From positions 1-45,864 of the forward strand of contig NW_027018291.1 of assembly GCF_032854445.1 (NCBI RefSeq): a stretch of DNA of 45,864 nt, in the 5' to 3' direction. Position numbers and translations under genes: made by a program. Origin of the DNA: Liolophura sinensis. Its lineage: Eukaryota > Mollusca > Polyplacophora > Chitonida > Chitonidae. Positions 11,448 through 21,964 of the stretch are shown here, piece after piece. Position 1 is the first letter of the stretch. Each line of letters opens with the position of its first letter. Under the pieces are notes generated by a model that had not been told where the DNA came from, did not search any database, and saw only the letters and a program-made list of their open reading frames with translations.

Positions 11448-14326
11448 TTTAACTCACCCAGCAATTGCCTTACTTCAAAGTGCAAGACAATTTGAATGTC
11501 TTTATCTACGTGTAGAAAAACCACACCATTTGTACGTGAAAAACACAAGGTACTTGATACAGTCTGCTGTAAAAAGTACAACTAAACACTGACCCACATT
11601 TATAAGGTGCCAAAAGATGCGGAATTGGGCCAGGCATCGGCAGCTGTTAAATAATTGCAAATATCCCTGGTTTCCATGGAGTAAGAGCCGTTGCTGGGCA
11701 CGTGATTATGACATCAATGATCATTGAAATATCGCTACAGCCAAAAGTATTGGTCGGAGAGCAACGTGGTTTGCACCATTCGATTTCTCGTCACAAAATA
11801 CGTCGGATTAGCCTCTTACCAGCAGCACTGGAACAGTTTTTCCACTTTTGCATTTTTACCTGGTCTTTTTGTTAATTGAAATCGGCTACACTGTACTCTG
11901 TACAATCGCGACTGGTCATTAGTATATTCAACTTTTGACTTTAAGTTATGTGCCCTTCGGTAGCCCAGAAGACCTGAAATCTTTGGGCTAAGCCCATTTA
12001 ACTCACCCAGCAATTGCCTTACTTCAAAGTGCAAGACAATCTCAATGTCTTTATCTACGTGTAGAAAAACCACACCATTTGTACATAAAAAACACAAGGT
12101 ACTTGATACAGTCTGCTGTAAAAAGTACAACTGAACTCTGACCCACTTCAGTAAGGTGCCAAAAGATGCGGAATTGAGCCAGGCATCGGCAGCTGTTGAA
12201 AAATTGCAAATATCCCTGGTTTCCATGGAGTAAGAGCCGTTGCTGGGCACGTGATTATGACATAAATGATCATTCAGTTGTCACTACAGCCAAAAGTATT
12301 GGTCGGAGAGCAACGCGGTTTGCACCATTCGATTTCTCGTCACAAAATACGTCGGATTAGCCTGTTACCAGCAGCACTGGAACAGTTTTTCCACTTTTGC
12401 ATTTTTACCTGGTCTTTTTGTTAATTCAAATCGGCTACACTGTACTCTGTACAATCGCGACTGGTCATTACTATATTCAACTTTTGACTATAAGTTATGT
12501 GCCCTTCGGTAGCCCAGAAGACCTGAAATCTTTGGGCTAAGCCCATTTAATTCACCCAGCAATTGCCTTACTTCTATGTGCAAGACAATCTCAATGTCTT
12601 TATCTACGTGTAGAAAAACCACACCATTTGTACATAAAAAACACAAGGTACTTGATACAGTCTGCTGTAAAAAGTACAACTGAACACTGACCCACTTCAG
12701 TAAGGTGCCAAAAGAAGCGGAATTGAGCCAGGCATCGGCAGCTGTTGAAAAATTGCAAATTTCCCTGGTTTCCATGGAGTAAGAGCCGTTGCTGTGCACG
12801 TGATTATGACATAAATGATCATTGAATTGTCGCTACAGCCAAAAGTATTGGTCGGAGAGCAACGCGGTTTGCACCATTCGATTTCTCGTCACAAAATACG
12901 TCGGATTAGCCTCTTACCAGCAGCACTGGAACAGTTTTTCCACTTTTGCCTTTTTGTCTGTTTTTTTTGTTAATTGAAATCGGCTACACTGTACTCTGTA
13001 CAATCGCGACTTGTCATTACTATATTCAACTTTTGACTATAAGTTATGTGCCCTTCGGTAGCCCAGAAGACGTCAAATCTTTCGGCTAAGCCCATTTAAC
13101 TCACCCAGCAATTGCCTTACTTCTAAGTGCAAGACAATCTCAATGTCTTTATCTACGTGTAGAAAAACCACACCATTTGTATATGAAAAACACAAGGTAC
13201 TTGGTACAGTCTGCTGTAAAAAGTACAACTAAACACTGACCCACATTTATAAGGTGCCAAAAAATGCGGAATTGGGCCAGGCATCGGCAGCTGTTAAAAA
13301 ATTGCAAATTTCCCTGGTTTCCATGAAGTAAGAGCCGTTGCTGGGCACGTGATTATGACATAAATGATCATTGAATTGTCGCTACAGCCAAAAGTATTGG
13401 TCCGAGAGCAACGCGGTTTGCACCATTCGATTTCTCGTCACAAAATACGTCGGATTAGCCTCTTACCAGCAGCACTGGAACAGTTTTTCCACTTTTGCAT
13501 TTTTGCCTCGTCTTTTTGTTAATTGAGATCGGCTACACTGTACTATGTACCATCGCGACTGGTCATTACTATATTCAACTTTTGACTATAAGTTATGTGC
13601 CCCTCGGTAGCCGAGAAGACCTCAAATGTTTGGGCTAAGCCCATTTAACTCACCCAGCAATTGTCTTACTTCTAAGTCCAAGACAATCTCAATGTCTTTA
13701 TCTACGTGTAGAAAAACCACACCATTTGTACATAAAAAACACAAGGTACTTGATACAGTCTGCTGTAAAAAGTACAACTGACCACAGACCCACATTAATA
13801 AGGTGCCAAAAGAGGCGGAATTTAGCCAGGCATCGGCAGCTGTTGAAAAATTGCAAATTTCCCTGGTTTCCATGGAGTAAGAGCCGTTGCTGGGCACGTG
13901 ATTATGACATCAATGATCATTCAATTGTCGCTACAGCCAAAAGTATTGGTCGGAGAGCAACGCGGTTTGCACCATTCGATTTGTCGTCACAAAATACGTC
14001 GGATTAGCCTCTTACCAGCAGCACTGGAACAGTTTTTCCACTTTTGCATTTTTGTCTGGTCTTTTTGTTAATTGAAATCGGCTACACTGTACTATGTACC
14101 ATCGCGACTGGTCATTACTATATTCTACTTTTGACTATAAGTTATGTGCCCTTCGGTAGCCCAGAAGACCTCAAATGTTTGGGCTAAGCCCATTTAACTC
14201 ACCCAGCAATTGTCTTACTTCTAAGTCCAAGACAATCTCAATGTCTTTATCTACGTGTAGAAAAACCAGACCATTTGTACATAAAAAACACAAGGTACTT
14301 GATACAGTCTGCTGTAAAAAGTACAA

Positions 14327-14422
14327 CTGACCACAGGCCCACATTAATAAGGTGCCAAAAGAAGCGGAATTGAGCCAGGCATCGGCAACTGTTGAAAAAT
14401 TGCAAATTTCCCTGGTTTCCAT
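14327..14422. other. Variable haplotype block within the monomer (example in M27)
   Basis: About 55-150 bp into each monomer lies the most variable segment, which occurs in a few discrete forms. P: GAACACTG...CACTTCAGTAAGG. Q: AAACACTG...CACATTTATAAGG. R: GACCACAG...CACATTAATAAGG. S: GACCACAG...CACATGAATAAGG. These are usually linked to AGCC, GGCC or TGCC after GAATTG and to TTG/TTA before AAAAATTG. M27 has the R form. The segments on either side (TCTGCTGTAAAAAGTACAAC and the CACGTG region) are nearly invariant. Confidence 0.8.
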
Positions 14423-14443
14423 GGAGTAAGATCCGTTGCTGGG

Positions 14444-14449
14444 CACGTG
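14444..14449. promoter_or_regulatory. Conserved CACGTG (E-box-type palindrome), once per monomer; M27 shown
   Basis: About 171 bp into nearly every monomer is GCACGTGATTATGAC. CACGTG is a perfect 6-bp palindrome recognised by basic helix-loop-helix factors in many eukaryotes. Exceptions are concentrated in type b monomers, which have CACATG (for example 8404, 19392 and 38615), with a few one-offs (CACGTTG at about 2371, CATGTG at about 37519, CAAGTG at about 44620, GCGTG at about 45164). Any protein binding is inference. What is seen is a strictly periodic motif that one HOR position has lost. Confidence 0.5.
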
Positions 14450-14458
14450 ATTATGACA

Positions 14459-14472
14459 TCAATGATCATTGA
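14459..14472. other. 14-bp perfect palindrome TCAATGATCATTGA (M27 shown)
   Basis: Ten bases downstream of CACGTG each monomer has the dyad AATGATCATT. In monomers that combine CATCAATG with CATTGAATT it extends to a perfect 14-bp palindrome. Other monomers have AAATG on the left or CATTCAATT on the right, which trims it to 10-12 bp. A symmetric site like this could bind a dimeric protein or form a small cruciform. Neither is shown. Confidence 0.7.
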
Positions 14473-15371
14473 ATTGTCTCTACAGCCAAAAGTATTGGTC
14501 GGAGAGCAACGCGGTTTGCACCATTCGATTTCTCGTCACAAAATACGTCGGATTAGCCTCTTACCAGCAGCACTGGAACAGTTTTTCCACTTTTGCATTT
14601 TTGCCTGGTCTTTTTGTTAATTGAAATCGGCTACACTGTACTATGTACCATCGCCACTGGTCATTACTATATTTAACTTTTGACTATAAGTTATGTGCCC
14701 TTCGGTAGCCCAGAAGACGTCAAATGTTTGGCCTAAGCCCATTTAACTCACCCAGCAATTGTCTTACTTCTAAGTGCAAGACAATCTCAATGTCTTTATC
14801 TACGTGTAGAAAAACCACACCATTTGCACATAAAAAACACAAGATACTTGATACAGTCTGCTGTAAAAAGTACAACTGACCACAGACCCACATTAATAAG
14901 GTGCCAAAAGAATCGGAATTGAGCCAGGCATCGGCAACTGTTGAAAAATTGCAAATTTCCCTGGTTTCCATGAAGTAAGAGCCGTTGCTGGGCACGTGAT
15001 TATGACATAAATGATCATTGAATTGTCGCTACAGCCAAAAGTATTGGTCGGAGAGCAACGCGGTTTGCACCATTGGATTTCTCGTCACAAAATACGTCGG
15101 ATTAGCCTCTTACCAAGCAGCACTGGAACAGTTTTTCCACTTTTGTATTTTTGCCTGGTCTTTTTGTTAATTGAAATCGGCTACACTGTACTCTGTACAA
15201 TCGCAACTGGTCATTACTATATTCAACTTTTGACTATAAGTTATGTGCCCTTCGGTAGACCAGAAGACATCAAATGTTTGGGCTAAGCCCATTTAACTCA
15301 GCCAGCAATTGCCTTACTTCTAAGTGCAAGACAATCTCAATGTCTTTATCTACGTGTAGAAAAACCACACC

Positions 15372-18300
15372 ATTTGTACATAAAAAACACAAGGTACTTG
15401 ATACAGTCTGCTGTAAAAAGTACAACTAAACACTTACCCACATTTATAAGGTGCCAAAAGATGCGGAATTGTGCCAGGCATCGGCAGCTGATAAAAAATT
15501 GCAAATATCCCTGGTTTCCATGGAGTAAGAGCCGTGGCTGGGCACGTGATTATGACATCAATGAATATTCAATTGTCGCTACAGCCAAAAGTATTGGTCG
15601 GAGAGCAACGCGGATTGCACCATTCGATTTCTCGACACAAAATACGTCGGATTAGCCTCTTACTAGTAGCACTGGGACAGTTTTTCCACTTTTGCAGTTT
15701 TGCCTGGTCTTTTTGTTAATTGAAACCGGCTACACTGTACTCTGTACAATCGCGACTGGTCATTACTATATTCAACTTTTGACTATAAGTTATGTGCCCT
15801 TCGGTAGCCCAGAAGACCTGTAATCTTTGGGCCAAGCCCATTTAACTCACCCAGCAATTGTCTTACTTCTAAGTTTAAGACAATCTCAATGTCTTTATCT
15901 ACGTGTAGAAAAACCACACCATTTCTACATAAAAAACACAAGGTGCTTGATACAGTCTGCTGTAAAAAGTACAACTGAACACTGACCCACTTCAGTAAGG
16001 TGCTAAAAGATGCGGAATTGGGTCAGGCATCGGCAGCTGTTAAAAAATTGCAAATATCCCTGGTTTCCATGGAGTAAGAGCCGTTGCTGGGCACATGATT
16101 ATGACATCAATGATCATTGAATTGTCGCTACATCCAAAAGTATTGGTCGGAGAGCAACGCGGTTTGCACCATTCGATTTCTCGTCACAAAATACGTAGGA
16201 TTAGCCTCTTACCAGCAGCACTGGAACAGTTTTTCCACTTTTGCAATTTTACCTGGTCTTTTTGTTAATTGAAATCGGCTACACTGTACTCTGTACAATC
16301 GCGACTGGTCATTACTATATTCAACTTTTGACTATAAGTTATGTGCCCTTCGGTAGCACAGAAGACCTGAAATCTTTGGGCTAAGCCCATTTAACTCACC
16401 CAGCAATTGCCTTACTTCAAAGTGCAAGACAATTTGAATGTCTTTATCTACGTGTAGAAAAACCACACCATTTGTACGTGAAAAACACAAGGTACTTGAT
16501 ACAGTCTGCTGTAAAAAGTACAACTAAACACTGACCCACATTTATAAGGTGCCAAAAGATGCGGAATTGGGCCAGGCATCGGCAGCTGTTAAATAATTGC
16601 AAATATCCCTGGTTTCCATGGAGTAAGAGCCGTTGCTGGGCACGTGATTATGACATCAATGATCATTGAAATGTCGCTACAGCCAAAAGTATTGGTCGGA
16701 GAGCAACGTGGTTTGCACCATTCGATTTCTCGTCACAAAATACGTCGGATTAGCCTGTTACCAGCAGCACTGGAACAGTTTTTCCACTTTTGCATTTTTA
16801 CCTGGTCTTTTTGTTAATTGAAATCGGCTACACTGTACTCTGTACAATCGCGACTGGTCATTACTATATTCAACTTTTGACTTTAAGTTATGTGCCCTTC
16901 GGTAGCCCAGAAGACCTGAAATCTTTGGGCTAAGCCCATTTAACTCACCCAGCAATTGCCTTACTTCTAAGTGCAAGACAATCTCAAAGTCTTTATCTAC
17001 GTGTAGAAAAACCACACCATTTGTACATAAAAAACACAAGGTACTTGATACAGTCTGCTGTAAAAAGTACAACTGAACTCTGACCCACTTCAGTAAGGTG
17101 CCAAAAGATGCGGAATTGAGCCAGGCATCGGCAGCTGTTGAAAAATTGCAAATATCCCTGGTTTCCATGGAGTAAGAGCCGTTGCTGGGCACGTGATTAT
17201 GACATAAATGATCATTCAGTTGTCACTACAGCCAAAAGTATTGGTCGGAGAGCAACGCGGTTTGCACCATTCGATTTCTCGTCACAAAATACGTCGGATT
17301 AGCCTGTTACCAGCAGCACTGGAACAGTTTTTCCACTTTTGCATTTTTACCTGGTCTTTTTGTTAATTCAAATCGGCTACACTGTACTCTGTACAATCGC
17401 GACTGGTCATTACTATATTCAACTTTTGACTATAAGTTATGTGCCCTTCGGTTAGCCCAGAAGACCTGAAATCTTTGGGCTAAGCCCATTTAATTCACCC
17501 AGCAATTGCCTTACTTCTATGTGCAAGACAATCTCAATGTCTTTATCTACGTGTAGAAAAACCACACCATTTGTACATAAAAAAACACAAGGTACTTGAT
17601 ACAGTCTGCTGTAAAAAGTACAACTGAACACTGACCCACTTCAGTAAGGTGCCAAAAGAAGCGGAATTGAGCCAGGCATCGGCAGCTGTTGAAAAAATTG
17701 CAAATTTTCCCTGGTTTCCATGGAGTAAGAGCCGTTGCTGTGCACGTGATTATGACATAAATGATCATTGAATTGTCGCTACAGCCAAAAGTATTGGTCG
17801 GAGAGCAACGCGGTTTGCACCATTCGATTTCTCGTCACAAAATACGTCGGATTAGCCTCTTACCAGCAGCACTGGAACAGTTTTTCCACTTTTGCCTTTT
17901 TGTCTGTTTTTTTTGTTAATTGAAATCGGCTACACTGTACTCTGTACAATCGCGACTTGTCATTACTATATTCAACTTTTGACTATAAGTTATGTGCCCT
18001 TCGGTAGCCCAGAAGACGTCAAATCTTTCGGCTAAGCCCATTTAACTCACCCAGCAATTGCCTTACTTCTAAGTGCAAGACAATCTCAATGTCTTTATCT
18101 ACGTGTAGAAAAACCACACCATTTGTATATGAAAAACACAAGGTACTTGGTACAGTCTGCTGTAAAAAGTACAACTAAACACTGACCCACATTTATAAGG
18201 TGCCAAAAAATGCGGAATTGGGCCAGGCATCGGCAGCTGTTAAAAAATTGCAAATTTCCCTGGTTTCCATGAAGTAAGAGCCGTTGCTGGGCACGTGATT

Positions 18301-18670
18301 ATGACATAAATGATCATTGAATTGTCGCTACAGCCAAAAGTATTGGTCGGAGAGCAACGCGGTTTGCACCATTCGATTTCTCGTCACAAAATACGTCGGA
18401 TTAGCCTCTTACCAAGCAGCACTGGAACAGTTTTTCCACTTCTGTATTTTTGCCTGGTCTTTTTGTTAATTGAAATCGGCTACACTGTACTCTGTACAAT
18501 CGCAACTGGTCATTACTATATTCAACTTTTGACTATAAGTTATGTGCCCTTCGGTAGACCAGAAGACATCAAATGTTTGGGCTAAGCCCATTTAACTCAC
18601 CCAGCAATTGCCTTACTTCTAAGTGCAAGACAATCTCAATGTCTTTATCTACGTGTAGAAAAACCACACC
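15372..18670. repeat. HOR row 3: six-monomer row a-b-c-d-e-(f/i), 3299 bp
   Basis: Monomer starts: a 15372, b 15921, c 16470, d 17019, e 17569, f/i 18121. The last monomer has the f block (AAAAAATGCGG, GGGCC) on the left and i markers on the right (ACCAAGCAGC, ATCGCAACTGG, AGACCAGAAGACATC), so g, h and the left part of i are missing. The 5 bp above 6 x 549 come mainly from one-base insertions in M32-M33 (GGTTAGCCC at about 17451, an A run at about 17577, GAAAAAATTG at about 17691 and a T run at about 17705), which may be consensus errors. M29 is most like M15 of row 1. Confidence 0.9.
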
Positions 18671-21600
18671 ATTTGTGCATAAAAAACACAAGGTACTTGA
18701 TACAGTCTGCTGTAAAAAGTACAACTAAACACTTACCCACATTTATAAGGTGCCAAAAGATGCGGAATTGTGCCAGGCATCGGCAGCTGATAAAAAATTG
18801 CAAATATCCCTGGTTTCCATGGAGTAAGAGCCGTGGCTGGGCACGTGATTATGACATCAATGATCATTCAATTGTCGCTACAGCCAAAAGTATTGGTCGG
18901 AGAGAAACGCGGATTGCACCATTCGATTTCTCGTCACAAAAAACGTCGGATTAGCCTCTTACTAGTAGCACTGGGACAGTTTTTCCACTTTTCCAGTTTT
19001 GCCTCGTCTTTTTGTTAATTGAAACCGGCTACACTGTACTCTGTACAATCGCGACTGGTCATTACTATATTCAACTTTTGACTATAAGTTATGTGCCCTT
19101 CGGTAGCCCAGAAGACCTGTAATCTTTGGGCCAAGCCCATTTAACTCACCCAGCAATTGTCTTACTTCTAAGTTTAAGACAATCTCAATGTCTTTATCTA
19201 CGTGTAGAAAAACCACACCATTTGTACATGAAAAAACACAAGGTGCTTGATACAGTCTGCTGTAAAAAGTACAACTGAACACTGACCCACTTCAGTAAGG
19301 TGCTAAAAGATGCGGAATTGGGTCAGGCATCGGCAGCTGTTAAAAAATTGCAAATATCCCTGCTTTCCATGGAGTAAGAGCCGTTGCTGGGCACATGATT
19401 ATGACATCAATGATCATTGAATTGTCGCTACATCCAAAAGTATTGGTCGGAGAGCAACGCGGTTTGCACCATTCGATTTCTCGTCACAAAATACGTAGGA
19501 TTAGCCTCTTACCAGCAGCACTGGAACAGTTTTTCCACTTTTGCAATTTTACCTGGTCTTTTTGTTAATTGAAATCGGCTACACTGTACTCTGTACAATA
19601 GCGACTGGTCATTACTATATTCAACTTTTGACTATAAGTTATGTGCCCTTCGGTAGCACAGAAGACCTGAAATCTTTGGGCTAAGCCCATTTAACTCACC
19701 CAGCAATTGCCTTACTTCAAAGTGCAAGACAATTTGAATGTCTTTATCTACGTGTAGAAAAACCACACCATTTGTACGTGAAAAACACAAGGTACTTGAT
19801 ACAGTCTGCTGTAAAAAGTACAACTAAACACTGACCCACATTTATAAGGTGCCAAAAGATGCGGAATTGGGCCAGGCATCGGCAGCTGTTAAATAATTGC
19901 AAATATCCCTGGTTTCCATGGAGTAAGAGCCGTTGCTGGGCACGTGATTATGACATCAATGATCATTGAAATGTCGCTACAGCCAAAAGTATTGGTCGGA
20001 GAGCAACGTGGTTTGCACCATTCGATTTCTCGTCACAAAATACGTCGGATTAGCCTGTTACCAGCAGCACTGGAACAGTTTTTCCACTTTTGCATTTTTA
20101 CCTGGTCTTTTTGTTATGTTAATTGAAATCGGCTACACTGTACTCTGTACAATCGCGACTGGTCATTACTATATTCAACTTTTGACTTTAAGTTATGTGC
20201 CCTTCGGTAGCCCAGAAGACCTGAAATCTTTGGGCTAAGCCCATTTAACTCACCCAGCAATTGCCTTACTTCAAAGTGCAAGACAATCTCAATGTCTTTA
20301 TCTACGTGTAGAAAAACCACACCATTTGTACATAAAAAACACAAGGTACTTGATACAGTCTGCTGTAAAAAGTACAACTGAACTCTGACCCACTTCAGTA
20401 AGGTGCCAAAAGATGCGGAATTGAGCCAGGCATCGGCAGCTGTTGAAAAATTGCAAATATCCTGGTTTCCATGGAGTAAGAGCCGTTGCTGGGCACATGA
20501 TTATGACATAAATGATCATTCAGTTGTCACTACAGCCAAAAGTATTGGTCGGAGAGCAACGCGGTTTGCACCATTCGATTTCTCGTCACAAAATACGTCG
20601 GATTAGCCTGTTACCAGCAGCACTGGAACAGTTTTTCCACTTTTGCATTTTTACCTGGTCTTTTTGTTAATTCAAATCGGCTACACTGTACTCTGTACAA
20701 TCGCGACTGGTCATTACTATATTCAACTTTTGACTATAAGTTATGTGCCCTTCGGTAGCCCAGAAGACCTGAAATCTTTGGGCTAAGCCCATTTAATTCA
20801 CCCAGCAATTGCCTTACTTCTATGTGCAAGACAATCTCAATGTCTTTATCTACGTGTAGAAAAACCACACCATTTGTACATAAAAAACACAAGGTACTTG
20901 ATACAGTCTGCTGTAAAAAGTACAACTGAACACTGACCCACTTCAGTAAGGTGCCAAAGAAGCGGAATTGAGCCAGCATCGGCAGCTGTTGAAAAATTGC
21001 AAATTTCCCTGGTTTCCATGGAGTAAGAGCCGTTGCTGTGCACGTGATTATGACATAAATGATCATTGAATTGTCGCTACAGCCAAAAGTATTGGTCGGA
21101 GAGCAACGCGGTTTGCACCATTCGATTTCTCGTCACAAAATACGTCGGATTAGCCTCTTACCAGCAGCACTGGAACAGTTTTTCCACTTTTGCCTTTTTG
21201 TCTGTTTTTTTTGTTAATTGAAATCGGCTACACTGTACTCTGTACAATCGCGACTTGTCATTACTATATTCAACTTTTGACTATAAGTTATGTGCCCTTC
21301 GGTAGCCCAGAAGACGTCAAATCTTTCGGCTAAGCCATTTAACTCACCCAGCAATTGCCTTACTTCTAAGTGCAAGACAATCTCAATGTCTTTATCTACG
21401 TGTAGAAAAACCACACCATTTGTATATGAAAAACACAAGGTACTTGGTACAGTCTGCTGTAAAAAGTACAACTAAACACTGACCCACATTTATAAGGTGC
21501 CAAAAAATGCGGAATTGGGCCAGGCATCGGCAGCTGTTAAAAAATTGCAAATTTCCCTGGTTTCCATGAAGTAAGAGCCGTTGCTGGGCACGTGATTATG

Positions 21601-21964
21601 ACATAAATGATCATTGAATTGTCGCTACAGCCAAAAGTATTGGTCGGAGAGCAACGCGGTTTGCACCATTCGATTCTCGTCACAAATACGTCGGATTAGC
21701 CTCTTACCAAGCAGCACTGGAACAGTTTTTCCACTTCTGTATTTTTGCCTGGTCTTTTTGTTAATTGAAATCGGCTACACTGTACTCTGTACAATCGCAA
21801 CTGGTCATTACTATATTCAACTTTTGACTATAAGTTATGTGCCCTTCGGTAGACCAGAAGACATCAAATGTTTGGGCTAAGCCCATTTACTCACCCAGCA
21901 ATTGCCTTACTTCTAAGTGCAAGACAATCTCAATGTCTTTATCTACGTGTAGAAAAACCACACC
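18671..21964. repeat. HOR row 4: six-monomer row a-b-c-d-e-(f/i), 3294 bp
   Basis: Monomer starts: a 18671, b 19220, c 19770, d 20324, e 20872, f/i 21418. The order is the same as in row 3. Its a monomer shares GTGCATAAAA, GAGAGAAACGCGG and CTTTTCCAGTTTTGCCTCG with M20 of row 2, not with the neighbouring row 3. Rows 2 and 4 are therefore closer to each other than adjacent rows are. M37 carries a 5-bp tandem duplication (TGTTA twice at about 20113). M39-M40 are short (546 and 547 bp) because of several one-base deletions between about 20955 and 21890. Confidence 0.9.
20113..20122. repeat. 5-bp tandem duplication (TGTTA) in M37
   Basis: CTTTTTGTTAATTG elsewhere becomes CTTTTTGTTATGTTAATTG here, giving M37 its length of 554 bp. 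It is found only once, so it arose after the row duplications, or is an assembly artefact. Confidence 0.75.

Larger units (their letters stand above)
10430..15371. repeat. HOR row 2: nine-monomer reference row a-b-c-d-e-f-g-h-i, 4942 bp
   Basis: Monomer starts: a 10430, b 10979, c 11528, d 12077, e 12626, f 13175, g 13724, h 14273, i 14822. All are 549 bp except i (550). Diagnostic left blocks: a AAACACTTACCC; b GTGCTAAAAG; c TTAAATAATTG; d GAACTCTGACCC; e AGAAGCGG with TTTTTGTCTG downstream; f AAAAAATGCGG; g, h and i share GACCACAG and CACATTAATAAGG but read GAGGCGG, GAAGCGG and GAATCGG respectively. Here f runs into a g-type flank (TGAGATCGG, ACTATGTACCATCGCG) rather than into i as in the 6-mer rows. 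This makes it the fullest row in the window and the likely parent form from which the shorter rows arose by whole-monomer loss. The reverse, stepwise gain, is possible but needs more events. Confidence 0.88.

Noticed and set aside
14493-14532. Possible tRNA-like pol III promoter (TGGTCGGAGAG as A box, ATTCGATTT as B box)
   Set aside because: The B box lacks its leading G and closing C, the A box needs an extra base, and the spacing is short. No tRNA-like fold is evident, so this is not support for a SINE origin.
14521-14540. Possible CENP-B-box-like motif around CCATTCGATTTCTCGTCAC
   Set aside because: It has TTCG but lacks the spaced A and the CGGG half required by the mammalian consensus on either strand. 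No other segment of the monomer fits better.
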